This document shows positions 25,279 through 34,619 of a DNA stretch of 64,000 nt, piece after piece. A program made the translations under genes and the position numbers. Each line of letters starts with the position of its first letter. The first letter of the stretch is position 1. The notes beneath the pieces were generated by a model that saw only the letters and a list, made by a program, of their open reading frames with translations, was not told the origin of the DNA and ran no database searches. The stretch covers positions 26,317 to 90,316 of the forward strand of contig DATGLL010000099.1 of assembly GCA_035294145.1 (NCBI GenBank), given 5' to 3'. Source of the stretch: CADDZO01 sp035294145. Its GTDB lineage: Bacteria > Chloroflexota > Dormibacteria > Dormibacterales > Dormibacteraceae.

Positions 25279-25923
25279 CCCCGACGCCGGCGGGCCGGCG
25301 GACGAGGTCGATGGCCGACCCTGGGGCGCCTGGCGAGGCCCCGCTCCCCTTGCCCGGGGCCATGCCATCCGGCGCGGCGGCAGGTCAGCGCCCCCGGCGA
25401 GACGGTCACCGACGGGTGCACGGGCGACCTCGTTGCGTCGCCGGCGCCCGCAAGGTGCCCCGGTGAGCCCGGCCCTCTGCCCTCCCGAAGGAGCGCGCTC
25501 CCCTGGTGGGGGAGAGGTCGTGAGCGGGGGCACGCCGATCGTCCGGGGCCGTCCGAGCCTTGCCGCCGGGGCGCCCGGTCCTCGGCCCCCGGGGTCGGCC
25601 GGGTGCGTCCCCGAAGGTGGGCGCTGCCCCGTCCTCAGAAGGGCTGCCGCCACCTCGGCGCTCTGGCTTCTCCTTACCGGTCCTCCGAGCCCGTGCCGCG
25701 CCGTCCGGGTCCGTCGCCGTCCCCGACCGGCGGGCCCTGGCGGCGGATCGGTGGCTCGATCGCCGCCGGCAGGGGAGGCCACCGGGCCGCGAGGGCGGTC
25801 CGAGGGCGGGTGGCCGTGGCTGGCCTCGGTGAGCGCCCGCCCTTGCCACCGATACGAGCCTGGGCAGGCTCTCCCCTCGGGGCCGAGCTCGACCCCCTCC
25901 GGCTGGTGGTCGCGACCCCGCCC
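25279..25923. other. Intergenic stretch, no gene seen
   Basis: A 645-base, very G+C-rich spacer at the convergent end between the luciferase-like gene and the ABC importer operon. Open frames exist on both strands, but none shows a family pattern, a ribosome site with a sensible N terminus, or normal residue composition. They are rich in Arg, Gly and Pro. No clear terminator with a T tract is visible. Confidence 0.45.
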
Positions 25924-26661
25924 CTACCCCTGACGCGTCCCAGCCTGAGTGCCGAAGTAGACCTCCTCGATGACGGTCATGTCGCTGATCTCCGTCGCCT
26001 TGACCCGGTGCGCGACTCGCCCCACGTTGAGCACGATCACGTCGTCCGCGATGCCCAGCGCCTGGTGCACGACCTGCTCGACCAGGAGGATGCCCTTGCC
26101 CTCCTCCTTGAGCTTTGCGATCACCTCGAAGATCAGCTTCACGATCACCGGGGCCAGCCCTGCCGTCGGCTCGTCGAGGATGAGGATGCCGGGGTTGGGG
26201 ATGAGCGCCTGGGCGATGGCGAGCATCTGCTGCTCGCCGCCGCTCAGCGTCGAGGCCGGGAGCTTGCGCCGTGCCCGCAGGATGGGGAAGCGCTGGTACT
26301 GCTCCTCGATCGCCGCACGCATGCGTTGCCGACGGCGCAACGTCGTGTAGCCTGCCAGCAGGAGGTTCTCCTCGACCGTCCGCTTCTTGAAGACCCGCTT
26401 CCCCTCCTGGACCAGGGCGAGGCCGACCTTGGTGCGAGCGTAGGGAGGGATCCGGGAGATGTCGACGCCCCTCCAGCGGACCTTCCCCCGCCAGAGCGGG
26501 AGGAGCCCCATCACGGCGGAGATGGCCGTCGTCTTGCCCGCCCCGTTGGGACCCAGGATCACCGTTGCCTTGCCCGTCTCCACCTCGAAGGAGAGGTCCC
26601 ACAGGGCCTGGATGTCGCCGTAACCGGTCGAGATGCCCTCGACCTGCAGGAGGTCGCTCAT
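25924..26661 (-). CDS. livF: Branched-chain-type ABC importer ATPase (LivF-like)
   Basis: This 245-residue ABC ATPase has Walker A LGPNGAGKTTAIS (about residues 36-48), the Q-loop region LVQEGKRVFKKRTVEENLLL typical of LivF, the signature LSGGEQQMLAIAQAL, and Walker B GILILDEPTAGLAP. It powers uptake of branched-chain amino acids or similar hydrophobic or aromatic acids through LivH and LivM. The start overlaps the stop of the upstream permease-ATPase fusion by 4 bases. It is the last gene of the minus-strand operon 25924-30848. Confidence 0.9.
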   Translation of the reverse strand: MSDLLQVEGISTGYGDIQALWDLSFEVETGKATVILGPNGAGKTTAISAVMGLLPLWRGKVRWRGVDISRIPPYARTKVGLALVQEGKRVFKKRTVEENLLLAGYTTLRRRQRMRAAIEEQYQRFPILRARRKLPASTLSGGEQQMLAIAQALIPNPGILILDEPTAGLAPVIVKLIFEVIAKLKEEGKGILLVEQVVHQALGIADDVIVLNVGRVAHRVKATEISDMTVIEEVYFGTQAGTRQG

Positions 26662-28523
26662 GTGTCCTCCTCGGTCTCCTCCCCGAGATAGCTCTCGATG
26701 ACCACGGGGTTGCTGCGGATCTCCGTGGGGCTGCCGGTCGCGATGAGCCTGCCCTCGCGGAGCACGTTGATGACGTCGGCCACCTCCAGCATCATCTGGA
26801 AGTTGTGCTCGATGACCACCACCGTGGCGCCTGCCGCTGCGATCTGGCAGATGAGGCGTGAGAGCCGCCGCACCTCGTCCATGCTGAGCCCGGAGGCCGG
26901 CTCGTCGAGCAAGATCGCGGCGGGCCGTGCGACCAGGGCTCGGGCCACCTCCAGCAGGCGTCGGGTCCCCAGGGGGAGCGTCGTCGCCTGAGCCTTGGCG
27001 AGGTGGCTGAGCCCCACCACCCCCAGCAGTCGCTCGCCCTCCTCGATGTCGCGTCGCACCTTGCGTCGATAGGAGGGCAGGCGGAGGATGGCGGCCATGA
27101 GGCCGGAGGTGTCGCGAGCGTAGCGAGCCGAGCTCACGACCTGCAGGCAGGTGAGCCCGGCTGGGATCGAGGGGGTCTGGAAGGTGCGGGCCACCCCTGC
27201 CAGCGCGACCTTGCTCGGAGCCTTGAGCGTGAGGTCCTGGTCTCCCAGCCTGACCGTTCCCTTGTCCGGTCGGTAGAAGCCGGAGACGATGTTCAGGAGA
27301 GAGGTCTTGCCGGAGCCGTTGGGGCCGATGATCGCGGTGACCTTGCCCGGCGTCGCGGTGAGGCTGACGTCGGACAGCGCCTGGTTCCCGCCGAAGCTTT
27401 TGCTGACCCCGGTCACGACCAGCTCCGCCCCCTCGAAGTGGCCGACATCCCCGGAGAACTCCTGGGGCTCGAGCGAGGGCTGCTTGTCGCGAAGGAAGCG
27501 CCTCCGGAAGAGGTCGATGGCCGTCCCCAGGCTGCCGGTGAGCCCGCCGGTGAGCACCACGCCGAAGGTCACGAGGAGCGCCCCATAGACCGGGAGCGCG
27601 TACTGGGTGAAGGAGGAGGTGTGGAGCGGGCCGATCTCCTGGAGGATGACGACCCCTACGATGCCGCCGTAGATCGTCCGCGACCCGCCCAGGACCGAGG
27701 CGGCGATGAAGCCGATGGCGGTGTAGATGTCGAAGAGCCCCGGGCTCAGGAAGTTGTTGAGGTAGCAGTAGAGGCCGCCAGCGATGCCAGCCGGGATGGC
27801 GCCGATCACGTAGGCCATGAGCTTCAGCCGGTACACCGAGATGCCGAGCGACGAGGCCATGATCGGGCTCTGCCGGAGCACCTGGAGCGCCTCGCCATGG
27901 CGGGAGCGGATCAGGTTTCGGAACACCGCGAAGACGACGATGGCGCAGCCGATCATCGCCCAGTAGACGCCGTTGGAGTCCAGCTGGATCCCAAGGAAAG
28001 AGGGGTTGGGGATGGGGGTGAGGCCGATGAGCCCGCCGGTCGCGGCGGGGAAGGCTGAGGCCATGTCGGGGATGAGGAGGACCAGGAAAAAGGAGATGTA
28101 GGCGAGCGCCCAGCCGGCGACCCGAAGGCCCGGGGCCCCCGAGATGAAGCCGACGAGCGCCGCCACCAGTGCGCTGACGGGCAGGGTGATGGCCAGGTCG
28201 AGGACGGGATGGTGGTAGATCGTGGCCATGGCCAGGATGCCCGTGGCGTAGGCGCCGCCGGCGAAGATCGCCGCCTGGCCGAGGGCCAGCTCCCCCGCAT
28301 AGCCGTAGGTGAGGTTGAGGCCGACCACCACCATCGAGTAGAGGGCGATGATCTCGACCTCATGGACCAGGCTCGGCCCGGTGCCCAGGGTCGGCAGGGC
28401 GAGCCCGCCGTCGGCCAACGGGGGGAGGACGAGCAGGAACGCAGCCAGCGCAAGCGGCGCCAACACCGCCGGCGGGCGCCTGTGGCTGAGGAGCGCGCGG
28501 AACGTTCGGCTGCCTTCTCTCAT
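26658..28523 (-). CDS. LivM-LivG fusion: ABC importer permease plus ATPase
   Basis: Residues 1-345 form a LivM permease with many hydrophobic segments and the conserved GLNLTYGYAGELALGQAAIF loop. Residues 360-621 form a LivG ATPase with Walker A IIGPNGSGKTSLLN, LivG-type SGFYRPDKGTVRL, Walker B AAILLDEPASGLS and the D-loop/H-loop IEHNFQMM. The ABC signature, normally LSYGQQRRLEIARAL, reads LPLGTRRLLEVARAL and is degenerate, while the LivF partner has a canonical one. LivM-LivG fusions are known in other bacteria. The gene overlaps both neighbours by 4 bases. Confidence 0.88.
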   Translation of the reverse strand: MREGSRTFRALLSHRRPPAVLAPLALAAFLLVLPPLADGGLALPTLGTGPSLVHEVEIIALYSMVVVGLNLTYGYAGELALGQAAIFAGGAYATGILAMATIYHHPVLDLAITLPVSALVAALVGFISGAPGLRVAGWALAYISFFLVLLIPDMASAFPAATGGLIGLTPIPNPSFLGIQLDSNGVYWAMIGCAIVVFAVFRNLIRSRHGEALQVLRQSPIMASSLGISVYRLKLMAYVIGAIPAGIAGGLYCYLNNFLSPGLFDIYTAIGFIAASVLGGSRTIYGGIVGVVILQEIGPLHTSSFTQYALPVYGALLVTFGVVLTGGLTGSLGTAIDLFRRRFLRDKQPSLEPQEFSGDVGHFEGAELVVTGVSKSFGGNQALSDVSLTATPGKVTAIIGPNGSGKTSLLNIVSGFYRPDKGTVRLGDQDLTLKAPSKVALAGVARTFQTPSIPAGLTCLQVVSSARYARDTSGLMAAILRLPSYRRKVRRDIEEGERLLGVVGLSHLAKAQATTLPLGTRRLLEVARALVARPAAILLDEPASGLSMDEVRRLSRLICQIAAAGATVVVIEHNFQMMLEVADVINVLREGRLIATGSPTEIRSNPVVIESYLGEETEEDT

Positions 28524-29389
28524 ACCGCGCGCTCGACCCGCTCGCCAAAGAGCCCGTACGGTCGGAGGATCAGCACCACGAGGAGCAGCAGGAGCAGAGC
28601 CAGGTTCTCGAAGTTGGAGCTCAGGTAGCGGCCGACGAACGCCTCCAACAGGCCGGCCGCGACCCCCCCTACCAGGGCCCCTTTGGGACTGCCGAATCCG
28701 CCGATCGACATCGCCACGAAGGCCTTGATGTTGAGGGTGTCACCGATCGTCGAGGTGGCGTAGGTGACGGGGGCGATGAACGGCCCCGCCGCGATCAGCA
28801 GGCCCCCGGCCAGCATGAAGGCGCCGATCTGCAGCCGCCGGACGTTGATGCCGCGCACGATCGCCGCGACCTTGTCCTCGGCGGTGGCGAGGCTGGCGAG
28901 GCCGAGCAGCGTGCGGCGGGAGAAGAGCTCGGCGCCGAGCACGATGGCGACGGCCGTGGCGATCAGCAGCAGCTGATATGGGTACACCCGGCCGCCCAGG
29001 AGGGAGATCGCCTGGTTGGAGGTGACCGGGCTGGGCACGGGCTCAGGGTTGGTGCCGAAGAGGGCGATGGCCAACCCCTCGATCAGGATCGAGAAGCCGA
29101 CCGTGGTCACCAGCTCGCCGTGCACGCTGTGCCCGGGCAGCAACCTGATGGCCGCTCGCTCCTCGATCAGGCCGATCACTGCCCCGAAGATGAACCCGAT
29201 GGGGATCACGAGCAGGAGGTTCAGGTGGAACAGCTGAAGCCCCAGCCATGCCGCGAGGGTCCCGAGCATCGCGTACTGGGCTTGCGCGAAGTTGATCGTG
29301 CCGGTCGCGATGAACACGATGTTGAAGCCGACCGCGACGATGGCGTAGATCGCGGCCAGGGTCAGCCCGGAGTAGATGGTGGTGATCAT
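28520..29389 (-). CDS. livH: Branched-chain-type ABC importer permease (LivH-like)
   Basis: This permease of about 289 residues has the LivH pattern: GLTLAAIYAIVAVGFNIVF, TGTINFAQAQYAMLG, then the cytoplasmic EERAAIRLLPGHSVHGELV and AAGPFIAPVTY segments, with several long hydrophobic helices to the C terminus. It forms the inner-membrane channel with the LivM part of the next protein. The ATG at 29389 is preferred; a TTG at 29410 is in frame. It lies about 210 bases after the binding-protein gene, and two hairpins fill that gap. Confidence 0.87.
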   Translation of the reverse strand: MITTIYSGLTLAAIYAIVAVGFNIVFIATGTINFAQAQYAMLGTLAAWLGLQLFHLNLLLVIPIGFIFGAVIGLIEERAAIRLLPGHSVHGELVTTVGFSILIEGLAIALFGTNPEPVPSPVTSNQAISLLGGRVYPYQLLLIATAVAIVLGAELFSRRTLLGLASLATAEDKVAAIVRGINVRRLQIGAFMLAGGLLIAAGPFIAPVTYATSTIGDTLNIKAFVAMSIGGFGSPKGALVGGVAAGLLEAFVGRYLSSNFENLALLLLLLVVLILRPYGLFGERVERAV

Positions 29390-29546
29390 GCGGCGGCTAG
29401 CGCTCCACAAGAGGCCGAGCGGGCAGCTTCCCGCACGCTGCCGTCGACGGGCTCACGAGCGGCATCGCTTGGTCGGCCTTGCCGGCGACAAGGTGATCTC
29501 GATGCGGCCTTCCCTACTCACTGGCCCTCTCCTCTTGAGAAACCTA

Positions 29547-29573
29547 GGTGGTGCATGCAGAGCATGCACCACC
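29547..29573. repeat. Perfect 12-bp inverted repeat between binding-protein and permease genes
   Basis: GGTGGTGCATGC, three bases, then GCATGCACCACC forms a perfect 12-bp stem with a 3-base loop in the leader between the binding-protein stop and the permease start. On the transcribed strand it would make a very stable RNA hairpin with no T tract after it. It could be a 3-prime stabiliser or attenuator that lowers permease expression relative to the binding protein, or an operator. Confidence 0.7.
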
Positions 29574-29582
29574 ACGACACCT

Positions 29583-29600
29583 GCTCATCGATGCATGAGC
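29583..29600. repeat. 6-bp inverted repeat directly after the binding-protein stop
   Basis: GCTCAT, six bases, ATGAGC is an inverted repeat immediately downstream of the stop codon of the binding-protein gene (29601-29603 on the minus strand). With the longer hairpin at 29547 it makes a tandem hairpin 3-prime region. Confidence 0.5.
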
Positions 29601-30848
29601 TTATGCCCCGATCCTGGGATAGACGTCGGCGAGGTTCACCTTGATCTGCCCATCGCTGAGCGGGCCGATCGGTGAGATGACGAAGGCGCCCGTCGGGGGG
29701 TGGGAAAGGTGCCCGGTGACGGGCGTGTCAGTCCAACCCCATCCCGTGGGTGACGTGACCAGCAGGTTGGATTTGGGGATCCTGAGATGATCCAGCGCCG
29801 ACTTGATCGCATCCGGGTTCAATGAGTGCGCCTGCTGAGCCGCCAGGTCCATGAAGTACAGGGAGTCCCATCCTGCAGCGTACTGGTGCAAGGGCTGGGT
29901 GAGGTTGGTGGTCACCTTCGACAGGTACTTGAAGAAGCGTTTCTGCGCGGGGGTCTGCTCGCTGGGCGGCCGATACACGTCGATGTTCCAGGTGTAGTAC
30001 TTGACGCCGTTCAAGTTGGAGGCTCCAGCGATGGTGTAGGCGTCCGCCCCGGAGAAGCTGGCGTCTCCGACGAAGGGGACGTTGAAGCCGAGCGCGGTAC
30101 GGGCCTTGAGCACGTAGCCGATCCAGGGGCCGCTCTGGGCGGTGGCGATGACGGCGTCCGGCTTCTGCGCTTGCATCTCCTGCATCTGCGGCGTGACGTC
30201 GATGGCCGTGGCCGGGTAGGACACCTCGACCATGGTCAGGCCGTCGGCGGCAAGCGCTGGCCCGATCGCCTGCGCGGAGCTCTCACCGATGGCGTTGTTC
30301 TGGTAGAAGAAGCCGATGCGGTGGTAGCCCTGCGCCTTCATGTAGTCGGCGATGGTCTTGTCCATGGCCTGGATGTTGACGCCGAGGATCCAGTGGTAAG
30401 GGAACACCGAGGGGTTGCCCAGCTGCGGCGAGCTCTCGACGCCGATGCCGGGCACCTTGTACTTGGTGACGGTTGGAAGCTCCGCCAGCTGCTCGTCGCT
30501 CGTGGCGCCTGACTCGATGAAGTTCCAGGTCCCACCGCCCGGCGGCGATGATTGGAGCAGCTGTGTCACCAAGGTCACCGATTGGGTGGTGTTGCCACCG
30601 GTGTCCTCGATCTTGAAGGTGATCTTGTGACCGAGGATCCCACCAGATTCGTTCAGCGACAAAGCTGCAGCCTGCATGCCATTCACGAAGCCCTGGTTCG
30701 CGGGCCCAGCGCCGCTGGAGAGCGCTCCGACCACGAGCACGTTGAAGGGGATCTTGCTGCTCGCTGGCGGCGCCGACGAGGCGGAGCCGCAGGCCACGAG
30801 CAACAATGCCGCCGCGGCGACAGTCGCCCGTCGATAGCTCCTCATCAT
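29601..30848 (-). CDS. ABC importer substrate-binding lipoprotein (LivK-like)
   Basis: This 415-residue secreted lipoprotein has a signal peptide ending in the lipobox LLVAC (Cys20), then a periplasmic-binding-protein type I fold of the Leu/Ile/Val-binding family: GALSSGAGPANQGFVNGMQAAA, LNESGGILGHKITF, and the hinge-region YHRIGFFYQNNAIGESSAQ. The ligand is likely an aliphatic or aromatic acid or amide, by analogy with the family. ATG 30848 follows a strong AGGAGGGAGG. It heads the importer operon and is separated from the permease genes by hairpins. Confidence 0.88.
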   Translation of the reverse strand: MMRSYRRATVAAAALLLVACGSASSAPPASSKIPFNVLVVGALSSGAGPANQGFVNGMQAAALSLNESGGILGHKITFKIEDTGGNTTQSVTLVTQLLQSSPPGGGTWNFIESGATSDEQLAELPTVTKYKVPGIGVESSPQLGNPSVFPYHWILGVNIQAMDKTIADYMKAQGYHRIGFFYQNNAIGESSAQAIGPALAADGLTMVEVSYPATAIDVTPQMQEMQAQKPDAVIATAQSGPWIGYVLKARTALGFNVPFVGDASFSGADAYTIAGASNLNGVKYYTWNIDVYRPPSEQTPAQKRFFKYLSKVTTNLTQPLHQYAAGWDSLYFMDLAAQQAHSLNPDAIKSALDHLRIPKSNLLVTSPTGWGWTDTPVTGHLSHPPTGAFVISPIGPLSDGQIKVNLADVYPRIGA

Positions 30849-31271
30849 GAGATTTTTTCCTCCCTCCTTTCTTCTTGTTGCCTTGTCGAAAAGAGACCCT
30901 GGCCCTGATGCCGCAGCCCAGTTTGAGGGGTCACGAAGCCATCGTGCCTAATCGCACGGATGGATATGGGTAACTGCCTCGCGACGAGACCGAGCCTGCC
31001 AGCAAGCGATCAATGTCCTGGTCATCTACTATCCATGGGGGAATGCCACCTCCGGTTGCCGCCGGATCTCGGGCACCGTCACCGAGGTCTACGCTCTTTC
31101 CCCCCACGCTCACCGTACCGACCTCAAGAGGCTAGGGCGAAAGGCACCAAGGCGAGGTGGTGGCCCCAATCCAGGTGCCGGCGACCTGGTCGAGATCGGA
31201 TCACATTTCACCATCCATACTCCCTCTTTTTGCTTGTGCTGTCGCTGCGCGCCTTCCAGAGTAAACGCCCG
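30849..31271. other. Divergent intergenic region, no gene seen
   Basis: The spacer between the importer operon (minus) and the dehydrogenase (plus) is A+T-richer than its neighbours and must hold both promoters. A small palindrome, CACGA-AGCCA-TCGTG (30932-30946), lies about 85 bases before the importer start. No protein-like frame was found. Confidence 0.45.
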
Positions 31272-31294
31272 TATGATACCGTAATACCATGATC
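31272..31294. promoter_or_regulatory. ATACC-type A+T-rich site upstream of the dehydrogenase
   Basis: TATGATACC is followed directly by GTAATACCAT, giving two ATACC copies 8 bases apart. Read on the other strand it gives ATGGTATTAC, which matches the GGTATTAT core found at 7974 and 37466. It lies 105 bases before the GTG at 31399. Confidence 0.5.
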
Positions 31295-31398
31295 AGGGCA
31301 AGGTTCCTCGACCCCGGCGTCGAAGGTTGGCGCGGGCGGTTCCACGGAGGCGCGACCGGCCCCGCCGCGGCGGGCCGTGAAGGGGAGCTGAAGATCCG

Positions 31399-32475
31399 GT
31401 GAGGGCGGTGGTCCTGACCGCGGTCGGGGCGCCGCTCGAGGTCTGGGAGGTGACCCCAAGGGCGCTCGGGCCGACCGAGGCTCGCGTCCAGGTCCGTGCC
31501 GCCGGGGTGTGCCGCTCCGACCTGCACCGGGTCAGCGGCGCCATCCCTGCGCCCCTGCCCATGATCCTCGGTCACGAGGCCTGCGGGCGGGTCCTGGAGG
31601 TGGGGCCCGAGGTCGCCGGCCTGCGCCCCGGTGACCGCGTGGTATCGACCCCCAGCCCCGAGTGCGGCAGCTGCTGGTACTGCGTTCACGGGCAGCCCAA
31701 CCTCTGCGAGCGCACGGCCGAGCTCCGAGCCAGACACGGAGCCCGAGCCTCGGATGGCACGCCGATCCACGCCATGGCGGGGCTGGGGACCTTCCGTGAG
31801 GAGATGAACGTCGACCAGGCCATGCTGGTGAAGGTGGAGAGTGAGCTCCCTGACGAGCAGCTCGCCCTCCTCGGCTGCGGCGTGACCACCGGGCTTGGGG
31901 CGGTGTTCAACACCGCCCAGGTGGAGCCGGGGTCGATCGTCGCGGTGCTGGGCTGCGGCGGCGTCGGCCTCGCCTGCGTCCAGGGTGCTGTCATCGCCGG
32001 CGCCGCCCGGATCGTGGCCGTGGACCCGGTCGAGAGCAAGCGGGAGATGGCGCTCGCCCTCGGCGCCAGCGACGCGGTCGACCCCCAGGGCACGGACGCG
32101 GTCGAGGCGGTGCGGTCGCTGAGCGGGGGACGGGGCGCCGACTACGCGTTCGAGGTCGTGGGCAGCGCCGCCACCATCCTCCAGGCCCGGGCCATGACCC
32201 GCCGCGGCGGCACCACGGTGCTGATCGGAGCGGCGCCCAGGTCGGAACTCGTCACCTTCTCCGCCTGGGATCTGCACACGGAGGGCCGGATCGTCGGCTG
32301 CAGCAACGGCTCGGCCCACGTCCGACGCGACTTCGCCCGCTTCATCGCGCTCGCGGAGGCCGGGCGGCTGGACCTGGGCGCCCTTGTGACGCGGCGCATC
32401 GGGCTCGAGGACCTGGGCGCCGCCTTCGCCGCCATGGAGGCGGGCGAGGTGGTCCGGAGCGTCGTCGTCGTCTGA
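31399..32475 (+). CDS. Zinc-dependent alcohol dehydrogenase (MDR)
   Basis: This 358-residue medium-chain dehydrogenase has catalytic-zinc residues in AAGVCRSDLHR (Cys) and ILGHEACG (His-Glu), four structural-zinc cysteines in CGSCWYCVHGQPNLC, and the NAD loop VLGCGGVGLACVQG. The class resembles Rxyl_3153-type and nitrosothiol/aldehyde-acting enzymes (CGVTTGLGAVFNTAQVEPG). It would oxidise an alcohol or a hydroxymethyl group with NAD+. The start is GTG 31399. It is followed after 45 bases by a CoA ligase gene. Confidence 0.88.
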   Translation: MRAVVLTAVGAPLEVWEVTPRALGPTEARVQVRAAGVCRSDLHRVSGAIPAPLPMILGHEACGRVLEVGPEVAGLRPGDRVVSTPSPECGSCWYCVHGQPNLCERTAELRARHGARASDGTPIHAMAGLGTFREEMNVDQAMLVKVESELPDEQLALLGCGVTTGLGAVFNTAQVEPGSIVAVLGCGGVGLACVQGAVIAGAARIVAVDPVESKREMALALGASDAVDPQGTDAVEAVRSLSGGRGADYAFEVVGSAATILQARAMTRRGGTTVLIGAAPRSELVTFSAWDLHTEGRIVGCSNGSAHVRRDFARFIALAEAGRLDLGALVTRRIGLEDLGAAFAAMEAGEVVRSVVVV

Positions 32476-32520
32476 AGGCGTCACGGCCCGCCCACGCTCG
32501 CTCCCGGCCAGGAGGGATGG

Positions 32521-34617
32521 ATGCAGGTTCGTGCGGACATCGAGCGGTTCCTCCACCCCCGCGGCGTGGCCTTGCTGGGGCCGGTCCCGCGTGGGGCCGG
32601 TGCCGAGGCCTGGCTGCGCGCGCAGTCGGAGCGCTGGGGAGACCGCTTCCATCTCGTCGACCCCTCGGGCGGCGACATCCTGGGCGTGCCCGTCTACCCG
32701 ACGGTGGGCGAGGTCCCCGACCCCGTCGACCTGGCCGTGATCAGCGTCCGACGGGAGCTCGTCCTGGCCGCGGCCGAGGCGTGCGGCCGACGTGGGATCG
32801 CCAACCTCCTGGTGCGCACCGCCGGCTTCAGCGAGATCGGTCCCGAGGGGGCGGAGCTTGAGCGTCGGCTGCTCGGGCTGGTCCGTCGGCACGGGATGCG
32901 GCTGCTCGGCCCCAACACCAACACCAACCTCTTCGAGCCCATGCCCCCGCCCAGCACCCCCCGCATCGGGAGGATCGGCTTGGTCACCCAGAGCGGGCAT
33001 CTGGGCCGAGTCGTCGTCCAGGCGGCGCCCTACGGGGTCGCCTTCTCCCGCTGGGTCCCGACCGGGAACGAGGCCGATCTGGAGGTGGCGGACTTCATCG
33101 AGTACTTCGCCTACGACGATGAGACCGCGGTCATCGCCGGCTACTTCGAGGGCTTTCGAGACGGGGCCAAGCTGCGCCGGGCGCTCGCCGCGGCCAACCG
33201 TCAGGGCAAGCCGGTGGTGGCGATCAAGGTGGGGCGCAGCCCCGTGGTGGGCCGCGCCGCGGTCACCCACACCGCCCATCTCACCGGTGCCGACGCCGTC
33301 GTCGACGGCCTCTTCAAGCAGTACGGGGTGATCCGTGTCGACGACCTCGACGAGTTGATCGAGGTCGCCGCCCTGCTCGCCAAGGCGCCGGCGCCGGCCG
33401 GCCCCGGGGTGGCCCTCTACGGGATCTCGGGAGGGGCCGGCGCGATGATGGTCGACCTGGCGTTGGCCCAGGGGCTCAGGGTGCCGACGCTGGGCGAGGA
33501 GACCCAGCGCCGGCTCCGTGAGCTGATCCCCTCCCACCTCAACGTCTCCAACCCGATCGACAACGGCGGTGAGCTGCCCCGCTCCCGATCGCCGGAGGAA
33601 CGGCGCCGGGCCCTGGAGATCATCTGCGCCGACCCCGCCGTCGATCTCCTGGTGGTCGCCCTCACCGCCTACCTCCCCGGCCTGATCGACAACTTCGTCG
33701 CCGACCTCGTCGAGTTCGTCGAGACGGCGCCGGTCCCGATCGTGGCGACGTGGAACTCCTGGGAGGCCGACGTGCCCGCCTTCGCCGCCCTCGTCGCCTC
33801 CGGGGTGCCGGTGTTCCGCAGCTTTCGCGGTTGCTTCCGTGCCATATCGAGGCTCCTCGAGCGCCAGCGCCGGCTGGCCCGGGCGGGCCGTCGGCAACCG
33901 GTGTCCGTGGCCCCCCGCGGCATGGGCCGGGCCGGTCCGTGGGTGCTCGGGCCGGCCGCCGCCTCGGAGCTCCTGGCCAGCCGCGGGCTGTGCCTGCCGC
34001 GACAGCGGATGGTGAGCTCGGTCGATGCCGCCCGGGCGGCGGCGGAGGAGCTCGGCTACCCGGTGGTCCTCAAGTGCTTCCCGGCTGGGCATCCCCACAA
34101 GTCGGAGGCAGGGCTCGTGCGGACCGGCCTGGGCTCGGCCGCTGAGGTCGAGCTCGCCTACCGGGAGCTCGAGGCGCGGGGCCGGGAGCTGGCCCCGGGC
34201 ACCTCACCGCCGCTCCAGCTCCAAGAGCACGTGGGGCCAGGGGTGGAGATGATCATCGGGGTGACCCGGGACGAGGTCCTGGGCCCGGCCGTCCTGGTCG
34301 GTCTGGGGGGGATCTTCGCCGAGGTGCTCGACGACGTCAGCGTGCGCCCGCTGCCGATCACCCCGGAGGACGCAGAGGAGATGCTCCGCGAGCTTCGCGG
34401 GTTCCCGCTCCTGGAAGGGGCGCGGGGGGCTCCGCCGGCCGATCTGGCGGCGCTCGCCGGGACCTTGCTGACCGTGGCGGAGATGGCCGCGGACGGGCGC
34501 CTGGGCCTCCGTGAGCTCGACCTCAACCCGGTGATCGCGACGTCCACGGCGGCGGTGGTGGTCGATGCCGTGGTCGTGCTCGACGAGGGCCGGTCGACGC
34601 CCTGGGGGCGCGGCTAG
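32521..34617 (+). CDS. ADP-forming acyl-CoA synthetase, second paralogue
   Basis: This 698-residue protein has the same architecture as the protein at 20226: CoA-binding, ligase and ATP-grasp domains. The first domain lacks the GAS motif (VALLGPVPRG at residues 16-25). The phospho-His is H250 in AAVTHTAHLTGADAV, with Ala where Gly is usual, and the GPNTNTNLFEP loop replaces GPNSxG. The ATP-grasp part with YPVVLKCFPAGHPHKSEAGL and the VGLGGIFAEVL loop looks complete. It probably activates a carboxylic acid. Its stop is 2 bases from the stop of a convergent crotonase gene. Confidence 0.82.
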   Translation: MQVRADIERFLHPRGVALLGPVPRGAGAEAWLRAQSERWGDRFHLVDPSGGDILGVPVYPTVGEVPDPVDLAVISVRRELVLAAAEACGRRGIANLLVRTAGFSEIGPEGAELERRLLGLVRRHGMRLLGPNTNTNLFEPMPPPSTPRIGRIGLVTQSGHLGRVVVQAAPYGVAFSRWVPTGNEADLEVADFIEYFAYDDETAVIAGYFEGFRDGAKLRRALAAANRQGKPVVAIKVGRSPVVGRAAVTHTAHLTGADAVVDGLFKQYGVIRVDDLDELIEVAALLAKAPAPAGPGVALYGISGGAGAMMVDLALAQGLRVPTLGEETQRRLRELIPSHLNVSNPIDNGGELPRSRSPEERRRALEIICADPAVDLLVVALTAYLPGLIDNFVADLVEFVETAPVPIVATWNSWEADVPAFAALVASGVPVFRSFRGCFRAISRLLERQRRLARAGRRQPVSVAPRGMGRAGPWVLGPAAASELLASRGLCLPRQRMVSSVDAARAAAEELGYPVVLKCFPAGHPHKSEAGLVRTGLGSAAEVELAYRELEARGRELAPGTSPPLQLQEHVGPGVEMIIGVTRDEVLGPAVLVGLGGIFAEVLDDVSVRPLPITPEDAEEMLRELRGFPLLEGARGAPPADLAALAGTLLTVAEMAADGRLGLRELDLNPVIATSTAAVVVDAVVVLDEGRSTPWGRG

Positions 34618-34619
34618 CG

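Noticed and set aside
31201..34098. A 965-codon minus-strand open frame opposite the dehydrogenase and CoA ligase
   Set aside because: It has no family motif, and the composition is that of an antisense shadow. It also runs through the divergent promoter region.
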